Part shown: positions 8,159 through 17,148 of the stretch, in pieces
Layout of the letters: each line of letters begins with the position of its first letter
Position numbering within the stretch: the stretch's first letter is position 1
DNA from: Streptomyces fradiae
GTDB taxonomy: Bacteria > Actinomycetota > Actinomycetes > Streptomycetales > Streptomycetaceae
Length of the DNA: 64,000 nt
Direction: 5' to 3'
Assembly (NCBI RefSeq): GCF_041270065.1
Contig: NZ_CP065958.1
Location: forward strand, 930,001 to 994,000
The notes under the pieces: generated by a model
Databases searched by the model: none
Seen by the model: only the letters and a program-made list of their open reading frames with translations
Told to the model about the DNA's origin: nothing
Made by a program: the position numbers and the translations under genes

Positions 8159-8809
8159 ATGACCACCACACACCGGAGCACCACCGACCAGCAGAAGCCG
8201 GCCGACCAACGGCGACGGGAACTGCTGGAGGCGGCGGACCGCGTGGTGCTCCGCGACGGCCCGCAGGCCTCGATGAACGCGATCGCCGCCGAGGCGGGGA
8301 TCACCAAGCCGATCCTCTACCGCCACTTCGGCGACAAGGGCGGCCTCTACCGCGCCCTCGCCACCCGCCACACCGACGCCCTGCTCTCGGCCCTGCGGGC
8401 CGCGCTCGACGCGCCGGCGGACCGGCGGCAGCGGGTCGAGTCGACCCTCGACACGTACCTCGCCTCCATCGAGGCGATGCCGCAGGTCTACCGCTTCCTC
8501 ATGCACCCGGCCGAGGAGCCGCACCAGGCCGAGCAGGGCTTCGACGTCGGCCGGCACTCCGCGCCGCTGCTGCGCCGCATGGGCGAGGAGCTGGGCCAGG
8601 TCATCGCCGAGCGCATCGACCTCGGCCCCGGCGGCGAGGCCCAGGCCCGCATCTGGGGCCACGGCATCGTCGGCATGATGCACGCGGCCGGCGACTGGTG
8701 GCTCGGCGAACGCCCCTGCTCCCGCGCCGAACTCGTCCGCAGCCTCGCGGACATCCTCTGGGGCCGTCTGGCGATGGCGGACGACCGAGCGGACGGGCCC
8801 GGTTTCTAA
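8159..8809 (+). CDS. TetR-family transcriptional regulator
   Basis: 216-aa repressor. The N-terminal helix-turn-helix is clear: RRRELLEAADRVVLRDGPQASMNAIAAEAGITKPILYRHFGDKGGLYRAL, here spanning residues about 18-68. The remainder is the variable ligand-binding helical domain. GGGGAG lies 7 nt before the ATG at 8159. It is divergent from the acyl-CoA dehydrogenase gene, and palindromic sites lie between them, so it is likely a fatty-acyl- or lipid-responsive local repressor. Its end overlaps the convergent peptide deformylase gene by 4 bp. Confidence 0.9.
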   Translation: MTTTHRSTTDQQKPADQRRRELLEAADRVVLRDGPQASMNAIAAEAGITKPILYRHFGDKGGLYRALATRHTDALLSALRAALDAPADRRQRVESTLDTYLASIEAMPQVYRFLMHPAEEPHQAEQGFDVGRHSAPLLRRMGEELGQVIAERIDLGPGGEAQARIWGHGIVGMMHAAGDWWLGERPCSRAELVRSLADILWGRLAMADDRADGPGF

Positions 8810-9408
8810 GGGCTCGGTTCGCCCAGCGCCTCCACGCCCTTCGTGCCCCAGGGCTCCTTGCGGATCTTCCGCAGCAGCTTGCGCCGCGACCAGCCCGTCA
8901 CCAGGTCCGCGTAGACCCCGCCCGCCAGGTGGTCGCACTCGTGCTGGAGGCAGCGGGCGAAGAAGCCGGTGCCCTCGACGCGGACCGGGGAGCCGTCCAC
9001 CGTGACGCCCTCGACGACCGCGTGGTCGTAGCGCGGGGTCGGGGCCTCCAGGCCCGGGAGGGACAGACAGCCCTCGGGGCCGCGGAACACGTCGCCGTCG
9101 GCCTCGACCAGGCGCGGGTTCACCACATGGCCCAGATGCCGGACGTCCTCGTCGTCCGGGCAGTCGTAGACGAAGACCCGCAGCCCCTCGCCCACCTGGT
9201 TGGCGGCGAGGCCGACGCCGTTCGCCGCGTACATCGTCGCGAACATGTCCTCGACGAGCCGGGCGAGTTCCGGGCCGAAGTCGGTCACGGGCGCGCAGGG
9301 GGCGTGCAGCACGGGGGCGCCGAGCAGGGTCATCCCCCGGACGCGGCCGGAACTGCCGGGGATCGGGCGGTTTCGCATGGGCGCAAGGGTACGTTCAGGG
9401 GTCGACAT
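8806..9408 (-). CDS. def: Peptide deformylase
   Basis: Metalloenzyme that removes the N-formyl group from nascent proteins. All three family motifs are present: GVGLAANQVG (residues 64-73), EGCLSLPG with metal ligand Cys114, and the HExxH-type QHECDH with His156, Glu157 and His160. The length is 200 aa from ATG 9408; ATG at 9378 (MRNRPIPG) is equally plausible, since neither has a strong ribosome binding site. Streptomycetes carry several def paralogues; this one has a C-terminal basic tail (SRRKLLRKIRKEPWG). It is divergent from murT. Confidence 0.93.
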   Translation of the reverse strand: MSTPERTLAPMRNRPIPGSSGRVRGMTLLGAPVLHAPCAPVTDFGPELARLVEDMFATMYAANGVGLAANQVGEGLRVFVYDCPDDEDVRHLGHVVNPRLVEADGDVFRGPEGCLSLPGLEAPTPRYDHAVVEGVTVDGSPVRVEGTGFFARCLQHECDHLAGGVYADLVTGWSRRKLLRKIRKEPWGTKGVEALGEPSP

Positions 9409-9492
9409 GGCTGGTCGGCGGTGCCGCGGTTCGGGCTGCTGGCCGGATCTCGATAGGCTGAGCCCGGACCGACGCAAGGAGGAACAAGGACG

Positions 9493-10740
9493 ATGTCAGG
9501 GAACGCCGCTAATCCAGAGCCGCTGTCGGCGCGCGCCAAGCTCGCCGTGACCGCGGGCAAGGCCGCCGCCGCGGTGTCGCGGGCGGCCGGCCGCGGCAGC
9601 GGATCGGTGATCGGCGGCCGGGTGGCGCTGAAGCTCGACCCCGATCTGCTGGGACAGCTCGCGCAGCACCTCGATGTCGTGCTCGTCTCGGCGACCAACG
9701 GCAAGACGACCACGACGCGCCTGATCGCCGAGGCCCTGCGGGCCGCGGGCCCGGTCGTGTCGAACGCGCTCGGCGCCAACATGCCCGCCGGCATCACCTC
9801 CGCCCTGGCCGGCGGCTCGGAGTCGAAGTACGCCGTGATCGAGGTCGACGAGAAGTACCTGGCCGGTGTGGCCCGGGACACCTCGCCCAAGGCGATCGCG
9901 CTGCTCAACCTCTCGCGCGACCAGCTCGACCGCGCCGCCGAGACCCGGATGCTCGCCGAGAAGTGGCGCGAGGGTCTCAACGGCAGCAAGGCCGTGATCA
10001 TCGCCAACGCCGACGACCCGCTGATCGTCTGGGCCGCGTCCTCCTCCCCCAACGTGGTGTGGGTGGCCGTCGGGCAGGAGTGGAAGGACGACGCCTGGTC
10101 CTGCCCCGCCTGCGGCGGTGTGCTGCAGCGCCCCGGCGACGACTGGTTCTGCGGCGAGTGCGGCTTCCGCCGCCCCGCCCCCAGCTGGGCGCTCAACGGC
10201 GACCACGTCCTCGACCCGCACGGCTCCGCCTGGCCGATCCGGCTCCAGCTGCCCGGCCGCGCCAACAAGGCCAACGCCGCCACCTCCGCCGCGGTCGCCG
10301 CGGTCTTCGGGGTGCCGCCGCAGGTCGCCCTTGAGCGCATGTACCAGGTGCAGGCCGTCGCCGGCCGCTATGACGTGGTCACCTTCCAGGGCCGCGAGCT
10401 GCGGCTGCTCCTGGCCAAGAACCCGGCCGGCTGGCTCGAAACGTTTTCCCTGATCGACCAGCCGCCGGCCCCGGTGATCCTCTCCGTCAACGCCCGCGGC
10501 GCCGACGGCACCGACACCTCCTGGCTGTGGGACGTGGACTACGGACGCCTGGCCGGCCACCCGATCATGGTGATCGGCGACCGCAAGCTCGACCTGGCCG
10601 TGCGCCTCGAGGTCGCGGGCGTGGACTTCCGCGTCTGCGAGACCCTCGACGAGGCCGTCACGGTGGCCCCGCCCGGGCAGATCGAGCTGATCGCCAACTA
10701 CACGGCCTTCCAGGACGTCCGCCGCCGCGTCGGCAACTGA
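9493..10740 (+). CDS. murT: Lipid II isoglutaminyl synthase, Mur-ligase-like subunit
   Basis: 415-aa subunit of the MurT/GatD complex that amidates the alpha-carboxyl of D-Glu in the lipid II stem peptide. The Mur-ligase ATP-binding loop ATNGKTTT is at residues 67-74. A zinc ribbon formed by Cys204, Cys207, Cys220 and Cys223 is inserted in the middle domain, a hallmark of MurT. The C-terminal DUF1727 region ends with NYTAFQDVRR. AGGAGG is 8 nt before the ATG. It is followed 37 bp later by gatD, forming the conserved operon. The complex acts at the inner face of the membrane. Confidence 0.96.
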   Translation: MSGNAANPEPLSARAKLAVTAGKAAAAVSRAAGRGSGSVIGGRVALKLDPDLLGQLAQHLDVVLVSATNGKTTTTRLIAEALRAAGPVVSNALGANMPAGITSALAGGSESKYAVIEVDEKYLAGVARDTSPKAIALLNLSRDQLDRAAETRMLAEKWREGLNGSKAVIIANADDPLIVWAASSSPNVVWVAVGQEWKDDAWSCPACGGVLQRPGDDWFCGECGFRRPAPSWALNGDHVLDPHGSAWPIRLQLPGRANKANAATSAAVAAVFGVPPQVALERMYQVQAVAGRYDVVTFQGRELRLLLAKNPAGWLETFSLIDQPPAPVILSVNARGADGTDTSWLWDVDYGRLAGHPIMVIGDRKLDLAVRLEVAGVDFRVCETLDEAVTVAPPGQIELIANYTAFQDVRRRVGN

Positions 10741-10777
10741 CCCCGGCCCCGACACGACTCGCAGAAGGACTTGCAGC

Positions 10778-11506
10778 ATGAGTGACAGCAGCCTGCGGGT
10801 GGTCTGGGTCTACCCGGACCTCCTCAGCACCTACGGCGACCAGGGCAACGTCCTCGTCGTCGAGCGCCGCGCCCGGCAGCGCGGGCTCAGCGTCGAGCGC
10901 CTCGACGTGCGCAGCGACCAGCCCATCCCGACCTCCGGCGACATCTACCTGGTCGGCGGCGGCGAGGACCGTCCGCAGCGGCTCGCGGCCGAGCGGCTGC
11001 GCCGCGACGGCGGGCTGAACCGGGCGGCGGCCAACGGCGCGATCATCTTCTCGGTGTGCGCCGGCTACCAGATCCTGGGCCACGAGTTCATCAACGACCT
11101 GGGCGAGCGCGAGCCGGGCCTCGGCCTGCTCGACGTCACCACGGTCCGCGGCGAGGGCGCCCGCTGCGTCGGCGACGTGCTCGCCGACATCGACCCGCGG
11201 CTCGGCCTGCCCCAGCTCACCGGGTTCGAGAACCACCAGGGCGTCACCCACCTCGGCCCGACCGCCCGCCCGTTCGCCCGGACCGTGTTCGGCAACGGCA
11301 ACGGCACCGGCGACGGCACCGAGGGCGCGTACAACGACACGGTCTTCGGCACGTACATGCACGGCCCGGTCATGGCGCGGAACCCGCAGATCGCGGACCT
11401 GATGCTGAAGCTGGCGCTCGATGTCAACGCGCTGCCGCCGACCGACGACCGGTGGTACGAGGCGCTGCGCGCCGAGCGCATCGCGGCGGCCTCTCAGCCC
11501 GCCTGA
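10778..11506 (+). CDS. gatD: Lipid II isoglutaminyl synthase, glutamine amidotransferase subunit
   Basis: 242-aa class I-type (CobB/CobQ-like) glutaminase that supplies ammonia to MurT. The nucleophile is Cys94 in SVCAGYQILG, and the C-terminal YMHGPVMARNPQIAD supplies the catalytic His. The N-terminus LRVVWVYPDLLSTYGDQGNV is characteristic of GatD. Its immediate position downstream of murT and the matching family size support the assignment strongly. A 9-bp hairpin lies about 90 bp past the stop. Confidence 0.96.
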   Translation: MSDSSLRVVWVYPDLLSTYGDQGNVLVVERRARQRGLSVERLDVRSDQPIPTSGDIYLVGGGEDRPQRLAAERLRRDGGLNRAAANGAIIFSVCAGYQILGHEFINDLGEREPGLGLLDVTTVRGEGARCVGDVLADIDPRLGLPQLTGFENHQGVTHLGPTARPFARTVFGNGNGTGDGTEGAYNDTVFGTYMHGPVMARNPQIADLMLKLALDVNALPPTDDRWYEALRAERIAAASQPA

Positions 11507-11595
11507 CGCCCCGCCAGGCCCGCACGTCTGAGCGGGCTAGCGCACATTGGATTCGTAAGTAAAGACGGTGTCCAATCTGCGGACATCCGGTTCGG

Positions 11596-11627
11596 CCCCG
11601 CCACTTTCCACCGATAGGGTGGCGGGG
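11596..11627. terminator. Hairpin between gatD and pfkA
   Basis: Perfect 9-bp inverted repeat (CCCCGCCAC / GTGGCGGGG) with a 14-nt loop, in the 177-bp gap between gatD and pfkA. It may terminate the murT-gatD transcript or be a structured pfkA leader; no known riboswitch signature is visible. Confidence 0.45.
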
Positions 11628-11683
11628 ATCCAGCCGGACGACGTGGTCCGGGAGTCGGCCCACGTTGCAAAGGTTTTTGGGCT

Positions 11684-12712
11684 ATGCGCATTGGTGTGCT
11701 CACCTCCGGCGGAGACTGTCCCGGTCTGAACGCCGTCATCCGGTCCGTCGTGCACCGCGCCGTCGTCGACCACGGTGACGAGGTCATCGGCTTCCACGAC
11801 GGCTGGAAGGGCCTCCTGGAGGCGGACTACCGCAAGCTGGACCTGGACGCGGTGGGCGGCATCCTCGCCCGCGGCGGCACCATCCTCGGCTCGTCCCGGG
11901 TCCAGCCGGCCCATCTCGTCGACGGGGTCGAGCGGGCCAAGGGCCATGTCGCCGACCTGGGCATCGACGCGATCATCCCGATCGGCGGCGAGGGCACCCT
12001 GAAGGCGGCGAACCTGCTCTCCGAGGCCGGGCTGCCGATCGTGGGCGTCCCGAAGACCATCGACAACGACATCGCCTCCACCGACGTCACCTTCGGCTTC
12101 GACACCGCCGTGACCGTCGCCACCGAGGCCCTGGACCGGCTGAAGACCACCGCCGAGTCCCACCAGCGCTGTCTGGTCGTCGAGGTGATGGGCCGGCACA
12201 CCGGCTGGATCGCGCTGCAGTCCGGCATGGCGGCCGGCGCGCACGCCATCGTGGTGCCCGAGCGGCCCTTCGACATCGACGAGCTGACCGCCCGGGTCGG
12301 CGCCCGCTTCGAGGACGGCAAGCGCTTCGCGATCGTCGTGGTCGCCGAGGGCGCGAAGCCGCGCGAGGGCGGCTCGATGGACTTCAAGACCGCCGGCACC
12401 GACATCTACGGCCACGAGCGCTTCACCGGTGTGGCCAACCAGCTCTCCGTGGAGCTGGAGCGGCGGCTCGGCAAGGAGGCCCGCCCGGTGATCCTCGGCC
12501 ACGTGCAGCGCGGCGGCACCCCCACCGCGTACGACCGGGTCCTGGCGACCCGCTTCGGCTGGCACGCGGTCGAGGCGGCGCACCGCGGCGACTTCGGCAA
12601 GCTGACGGCGCTGCGCGGCACGGACATCGAGCTGGTCCCGCTGGCGCAGGCCGTGGAGACCCTGAAGACGGTCCCGGCCGACCGCTACGCCGAGGCCGAG
12701 AACGTGCTCTGA
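11684..12712 (+). CDS. pfkA: 6-phosphofructokinase
   Basis: 342-aa glycolytic enzyme phosphorylating fructose 6-phosphate. Motifs: the nucleotide/phosphate loop GVLTSGGDCPGLNAVIR at the N-terminus, GGEGT at residues 101-105, the catalytic PKTIDND loop, and MGRHTGWIAL. The GGEGT form (Glu instead of the Asp of the E. coli enzyme) is the one seen in actinobacterial ATP-dependent PfkA proteins, while pyrophosphate enzymes typically have GGDD. The ATG has only a weak upstream AAGG. A strong terminator follows at 12743-12780. Confidence 0.95.
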   Translation: MRIGVLTSGGDCPGLNAVIRSVVHRAVVDHGDEVIGFHDGWKGLLEADYRKLDLDAVGGILARGGTILGSSRVQPAHLVDGVERAKGHVADLGIDAIIPIGGEGTLKAANLLSEAGLPIVGVPKTIDNDIASTDVTFGFDTAVTVATEALDRLKTTAESHQRCLVVEVMGRHTGWIALQSGMAAGAHAIVVPERPFDIDELTARVGARFEDGKRFAIVVVAEGAKPREGGSMDFKTAGTDIYGHERFTGVANQLSVELERRLGKEARPVILGHVQRGGTPTAYDRVLATRFGWHAVEAAHRGDFGKLTALRGTDIELVPLAQAVETLKTVPADRYAEAENVL

Positions 12713-12742
12713 CTCCCTCCCGGCGCGGGGTCCGCGCGCCAC

Positions 12743-12780
12743 GAACCGCCCCCGGTCGCGATCGCGGCCGGGGGCGGTTC
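12743..12780. terminator. Terminator after pfkA
   Basis: Perfect 13-bp stem GAACCGCCCCCGG / CCGGGGGCGGTTC with a 12-nt loop, 30 bp after the pfkA stop. Confidence 0.85.
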
Positions 12781-12839
12781 TAGTCTGGTCCGGACATCAA
12801 GCGCGACAACAGCGCGAATCGGGCGCCAGGAGTAGATAG

Positions 12840-13790
12840 ATGGATCACAGCGGGCACGGCATGCCCATGGATCTGCCGCCGTTCACGCTGGGGCGGGGCC
12901 TGGAGTTCTCTCCCGACCTGTTCTTCCTGATCAGCTGTGTCGCCGGTCTCGGCCTCTACGGCTGGGGCGTGGCGCGGCTGCGGAGGCGCGGGGACGCCTG
13001 GCCGGTGAGCCGGACGGTGTTCTTCACGGTGGGCGTGCTGACCATCGCGCTGGTGATGTGCACCAAGCTGAACGACTACGGCATGGTCATGTTCAGCGTG
13101 CACATGGTGCAGCACATGGTGATCTCCATGCTGTCGCCGATCCTGCTGCTGCTCGGCGCGCCGGTGACGCTGGCGCTGCGGGCGCTGCCGGTGGCCGGCC
13201 GCGGGTCCACCGGCCCGCGCGAACTGCTGCTCAAGCTGCTGCACAGCCGCTACATGCGGATCGTCACGCACCCGGCGTTCACCATCTCGATGTTCATCGC
13301 GAGCCTCTACGCGCTGTACTTCTCGCCGCTCTTCGACTTCCTGATGGGCTCGAAGGCGGGTCACGTCGGGATGATGGTCCACTTCCTCGCCGTGGGCCTG
13401 GTCTTCTTCTGGCCGATCATGGGCGTGGACCCGGGCCCGCACCGGCCGGGCTATGTGATGCGGATGCTGGAGCTGTTCGCCGGCATGCCGTTCCACGCCT
13501 TCTTCGGCATCGCGATGATGATGGCCTCGGAGCCGCTGGTGAAGGTGTACACGAACCCGCCGGTCTCGCTCGGCATCGACGCCCTCGACGACCAGCACGC
13601 GGCCGGCGGCATCGCCTGGGCGTTCAGCGAGATCCCCTCGGTCCTGGTGCTGATCGCGCTCGTCTACCAGTGGTACCACTCCGAGCAGCGGCAGGCGGTC
13701 CGCAAGGACCGGGCCGCGGACCGGGACGGCGACAAGGAGCTGGAGGCGTACAACGCGTATCTGGCCTCGCTCCAGGCGCGCGGGCAGTGA
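12840..13790 (+). CDS. CtaG-like cytochrome c oxidase assembly membrane protein
   Basis: 316-aa polytopic membrane protein of the caa3_CtaG family, linked to cytochrome c oxidase maturation or copper handling. It has about seven hydrophobic segments and conserved His/Met residues in helices, such as FSVHMVQHMVISM and VGMMVHFLAVGLVFFWP, followed by DPGPHRPGYVMRMLELFAGMPFHAFFG (quoted in part) and a terminal charged tail. The first residues MDHSGHGM are a potential metal-binding His/Met motif. GGAG precedes the ATG by about 8 nt. It is followed by a small two-helix protein on the same strand. Confidence 0.88.
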   Translation: MDHSGHGMPMDLPPFTLGRGLEFSPDLFFLISCVAGLGLYGWGVARLRRRGDAWPVSRTVFFTVGVLTIALVMCTKLNDYGMVMFSVHMVQHMVISMLSPILLLLGAPVTLALRALPVAGRGSTGPRELLLKLLHSRYMRIVTHPAFTISMFIASLYALYFSPLFDFLMGSKAGHVGMMVHFLAVGLVFFWPIMGVDPGPHRPGYVMRMLELFAGMPFHAFFGIAMMMASEPLVKVYTNPPVSLGIDALDDQHAAGGIAWAFSEIPSVLVLIALVYQWYHSEQRQAVRKDRAADRDGDKELEAYNAYLASLQARGQ

Positions 13791-13924
13791 CCGCCCGGCG
13801 GCAGTTCCGTACACGCGGTAGTTCCGGACACAGCGTGCGACGGGCGCACGACAGCGCGTCCGAGGTCTGGCGCACGCCCCTCCTCCGGGGTCACGATGGG
13901 CGGGAGGTGGAGGAGGGCGGAGCG

Positions 13925-14134
13925 ATGATGTCCGGTCCCACGAAGACGATGGGTGTGATCACCTTCGCCGCCCTGGTGCTGATCACCACCTACACGGTGG
14001 CGCTCGGCAGCAGCGGCTGGCTCTGGTTCGGCTGGGTGGTGCTCGGCGTGGCCACCATCGGGATGGCCGCCGCGGACGCCGGCGAGCCGCACGCCCGGCC
14101 CGTACCGCCCGGCCGTCCGAAACCGCACGCCTGA
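13925..14134 (+). CDS. Small membrane protein
   Basis: 69-aa protein with two predicted transmembrane segments (around residues 9-27 and 32-50) and a Pro-rich cytoplasmic or extracellular tail. GGAGGGCGGA precedes the tandem ATG codons. Function unknown; its position 134 bp after the CtaG-like gene suggests co-expression. Coding support is the ribosome binding site and the hydrophobic pattern. Confidence 0.7.
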   Translation: MMSGPTKTMGVITFAALVLITTYTVALGSSGWLWFGWVVLGVATIGMAAADAGEPHARPVPPGRPKPHA

Positions 14135-14156
14135 GGCCCCGGAACACTCCTGAGGC

Positions 14157-15152
14157 TCACCGCGTCCCTGTGAGCAGCACCCACACCTGGCCCGGCGCGA
14201 AGTTCAGCGGCGCGCCCGCCGGGGTGGTGAAGGCCGTGCCCCGGTCCGCGTCCGGCCGGCTCCAGCGGGCCGGGTACGCCCGCCCGTCGCGCAGCACCTC
14301 CGCCGTACCGGAACCGGTGGTCACGCTGTACGGGGAGACTGCGCCCAGGAAGTCGTGGAAGCGCGAGGACCGCACGGTGATGTGCTGCACCACGACGGTG
14401 GCCGGGGCGAGCGGCCCGTCCGGACGCCCGTCCATGGCGACGTGCCAGGCCTTCGCGGCGGGCGCCCAGGTGAAGGTGTAGCGGACGGCGGGGAAGCGCA
14501 CGGTGCGGCTGTTGACCGGTTCGCCGCCCTGCGGGGCGGCACCGAAGCGGAAGCCGATGTCCTTGGCGTGGGTGGCGTTCGGTGCGGCGGCCAGCGCGCG
14601 GGCGGGCCGCAGGTACAGGTTGTGCGGGGCGCTGCGGGCGGGATCGCGCAGGAAGGCGCCGGGGGTGGTGCCCTCGGAGACCAGGTGCAGCGGCGCGGCC
14701 TTCAGCAGCGGGGTGAGGGCGCTCTGGGCGCCCGAGTAGGCGAGGACCGGGCTGCCGAACTGGCGCAGCAGGGCGAGGTCGGACTCGCGGGCGCTGCGGA
14801 CCGGGCCGACGAGCTCCGGGGTCCGCGACGAATAGACGGCCATGAGGCGGGTCTGGCCGGACTCGACCTGCTCGACGTAGACGAGGTCGGCGCCGGTGAG
14901 CCCGGTGTGCGGGCGGGCCGCGGGCACGTTGTCGATCTTCACCGCGAGCACGGGCCCGGACCGGGCGGGCAGCCCGGTGAGCGGTGAGGTGCCGGCGGGC
15001 GGGGTGGTGGGCGCGGGGGTGGGCGTCGGGGTCGGGCGGGGCTCCGACGGGCCCGAGCCGGAGCAGCCGTACAGACCGGCGGCCGTCACGGCGCACAGCA
15101 CGGCGGCGGTGGCGGCGGCGCCGGGACGCCTGTGCCCGCGCGCGCCTGTCAT
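14157..15152 (-). CDS. DUF3048 (YerB-family) lipoprotein
   Basis: 331-aa exported lipoprotein. The signal peptide ends in the lipobox LYGC at about residues 27-30, so the mature protein is probably tethered to the outer face of the membrane. A Pro/Thr-rich linker follows, then the DUF3048 domain beginning SPLTGLPARSGPVLAVKIDN and containing GPVRSARESDLALL. The biochemical function of this family is unknown; the B. subtilis relative is YerB. GGAGGAG is upstream of the ATG at 15152. It is divergent from a PlsC-type acyltransferase gene. Confidence 0.88.
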   Translation of the reverse strand: MTGARGHRRPGAAATAAVLCAVTAAGLYGCSGSGPSEPRPTPTPTPAPTTPPAGTSPLTGLPARSGPVLAVKIDNVPAARPHTGLTGADLVYVEQVESGQTRLMAVYSSRTPELVGPVRSARESDLALLRQFGSPVLAYSGAQSALTPLLKAAPLHLVSEGTTPGAFLRDPARSAPHNLYLRPARALAAAPNATHAKDIGFRFGAAPQGGEPVNSRTVRFPAVRYTFTWAPAAKAWHVAMDGRPDGPLAPATVVVQHITVRSSRFHDFLGAVSPYSVTTGSGTAEVLRDGRAYPARWSRPDADRGTAFTTPAGAPLNFAPGQVWVLLTGTR

Positions 15153-15224
15153 GGATCCCGCTCCTCCCCACCAGTGGACCACGCGGGCGGCCTTGGTTAC
15201 AAAGGCAGGAAAAGGGGGTCTTGG

Positions 15225-15905
15225 ATGTTCTACTACGTGCTGAAGCACGCGCTGCTCGGGCCGCTGCTCAAGCTGCTCTTCCGGCCGCGGGTGGAGGGTC
15301 TGGAGCACGTCCCGGAGGAGGGTGCGGCGATCGTCGCCGGGAACCATCTGTCCTTCTCGGACCACTTCCTGATGCCGGTGGTGCTGAGCCGCCGGATCAC
15401 CTTCCTGGCGAAACAGGAGTACTTCACGGGGCCGGGTCTGAAGGGCCGGCTGACGGCCGCGTTCTTCCGCAGCGCGGGCCAGATCCCGGTGGACCGCTCG
15501 GGCCGGGAGGCCGGCCGGGCGGCGATCCGCGAGGGCCTCGGCGTGCTCGCGAAGGACGAGCTGCTCGGCATCTACCCGGAGGGCACCCGCTCGCACGACG
15601 GGCGCCTGTACAAGGGCAAGGTGGGGGTCGCGGTGATGGCCCTGACGGCCGGGGTGAAGGTGGTGCCGTGCGCGATGGTCGGCACCTTCGAGATCCAGCC
15701 GCCGGGCCGGGTGCTGCCGCGGATCCGCCGGGTCACCATCCGCTTCGGCGAGCCGCTGGACTTCTCCCGCTACGCGGGCCTCGCCGGCGAGAAGGCCGCG
15801 GTCCGCGCGGTCACCGACGAGATCATGTACGCGATCATGCGGCTGTCCGGGCAGGAGTACGTGGACGAGTACGCGGCGAAGGTCAAGGCGGCCGGGAGCT
15901 CCTGA
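15225..15905 (+). CDS. 1-acyl-sn-glycerol-3-phosphate acyltransferase
   Basis: 226-aa PlsC-family enzyme that esterifies lysophosphatidate to phosphatidate at the membrane. Motif I NHLSFSD contains the catalytic HX4D pair, FFRSAGQIPVDR and YPEGTRSHDG are motifs II and III, and VVPCAMVGTF is motif IV. The N-terminal FYYVLKHALLGPLLKLLF is a hydrophobic membrane-associating segment. The ATG at 15225 is preceded by AAAGGGGG. Streptomycetes have several paralogues, so I give no gene number. Confidence 0.92.
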   Translation: MFYYVLKHALLGPLLKLLFRPRVEGLEHVPEEGAAIVAGNHLSFSDHFLMPVVLSRRITFLAKQEYFTGPGLKGRLTAAFFRSAGQIPVDRSGREAGRAAIREGLGVLAKDELLGIYPEGTRSHDGRLYKGKVGVAVMALTAGVKVVPCAMVGTFEIQPPGRVLPRIRRVTIRFGEPLDFSRYAGLAGEKAAVRAVTDEIMYAIMRLSGQEYVDEYAAKVKAAGSS

Positions 15906-16041
15906 CGGCCCCGGCCTCACGGGCGGTTGCCGCCCGGGAGGTTCCCGGGCGGGAAGTTCCCGATCGGCGCACGCTGTCGGCGGATCCGCGCACGGCGAAA
16001 GCGGCTGGGCGGGTCCGCCGGCGGGCCGTAGCGTCCCCCGC

Positions 16042-17082
16042 ATGACCAAGGGAAACGCGTTCGTGCTGGGAGCGACGGGACAGATCGGACGGGCGGCCGT
16101 GCGTGCGCTCGTCGCGGACGGATGGGAGGTGACCGCCGGCTCGCGCCGGGGCGTGCGGGACGAGAAGTGGCCGGACGAGGTCCGGACGGTGCGGGTGGAC
16201 CGCGGTGAGGAGGGAGCGCTCGCGGCGGCGCTCGGCGCCGGAACGGACGTCCTGGTGGACGTCGTGGCCTTCGACGCCGCGCACGGGCGGCAGCTGACGG
16301 GCCTGGCGGACCGGATCGGTTCCGCGGTGGTGATCTCCAGCGGCGCGGTCTACGAGGACGAGCAGGGGCGGAACTTCGACACGCAGGACGAGCCGGACGG
16401 CTTCCCGCGGTACCCGGTGCCGATCCCGGAGACCTGGCGGACGGTCGCGCCGGGCGACTCCTCGTACGGCACCCGGAAGGTGGCCCTGGAGCGGGAGCTG
16501 CTCGGGGCGGGCGGGAAACTGCCGACGACGGTGCTCAGGGCGGCGGCCGTGCACGGCCCGTACAGCCCGGGTCCGCGCGAACTGTGGTTCGTGAAGCGGG
16601 CGTTGGACGGGCGACCGGTGCGGATCCTGGCCGAGGGCGGCCGGTCCGTGTTCCATCCGGCGCACGTCGACAACCTGGCCGAGCTGATCCGGCTCGCCGC
16701 GTCGAAGCCGGGCACACGGGTGCTCAACGGGGCGGACCCGGAGGCGCCGACGGTCGCCGAGATCGGTGCGGCGATCGACGCGGCGATGGGGGTGACCAGC
16801 GAGACGATCCCGTTCGACGGGCCGCCCGGGAAGGACTGGGTCGGCTGCACGCCGTGGACCGCTCCGCACTCGGTGGTCCTCGACATGGCGGCGGCGGAGC
16901 GGGAGTTGGGCTACCGGCCGGTGGTGGCGACGTACGCGGAGTCGCTGCCCGGCACGATCGAGTTCCTGGCCGCGACGGTCGCGGAGCAGGACTGGCGGGA
17001 GGCCTTCCCCGGCCTGGTGAAGTACGGGATCGACTTCTTCGACTACGCGGCCGAGGACGCCTGGCTGGCCGCCCGGCGCTGA
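16042..17082 (+). CDS. NAD-dependent epimerase/dehydratase family protein
   Basis: 346-aa extended short-chain dehydrogenase-like protein. The Rossmann nucleotide-binding loop is VLGATGQIGRAAV near the N-terminus, and the active-site Tyr/Lys pair is likely SSYGTRKVALERELL (YxxxK) in the middle. The C-terminal half has the substrate-binding helices typical of sugar epimerases or reductases. The substrate cannot be told. There is no clear operon partner; a strong bidirectional terminator separates it from the convergent peptidase gene. Confidence 0.85.
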   Translation: MTKGNAFVLGATGQIGRAAVRALVADGWEVTAGSRRGVRDEKWPDEVRTVRVDRGEEGALAAALGAGTDVLVDVVAFDAAHGRQLTGLADRIGSAVVISSGAVYEDEQGRNFDTQDEPDGFPRYPVPIPETWRTVAPGDSSYGTRKVALERELLGAGGKLPTTVLRAAAVHGPYSPGPRELWFVKRALDGRPVRILAEGGRSVFHPAHVDNLAELIRLAASKPGTRVLNGADPEAPTVAEIGAAIDAAMGVTSETIPFDGPPGKDWVGCTPWTAPHSVVLDMAAAERELGYRPVVATYAESLPGTIEFLAATVAEQDWREAFPGLVKYGIDFFDYAAEDAWLAARR

Positions 17083-17096
17083 CGGCGGATTCGACG

Positions 17097-17136
17097 GCGA
17101 AGGGGTCGGTCGCCGGACGGCGACCGACCCCTTCGC
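17097..17136. terminator. Strong bidirectional terminator
   Basis: Perfect 18-bp inverted repeat (starts GCGAAGGGGTCGG, 4-nt loop GGAC), placed 14 bp after the epimerase stop and 12 bp after the stop of the convergent peptidase gene; it serves both. Confidence 0.92.
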
Positions 17137-17148
17137 TTCGTCAGGGTG

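Noticed and set aside
11507..11683. Riboswitch in the pfkA leader
   Set aside because: Only one simple hairpin is seen and none of the conserved cores of known riboswitch classes; a terminator is the simpler reading.
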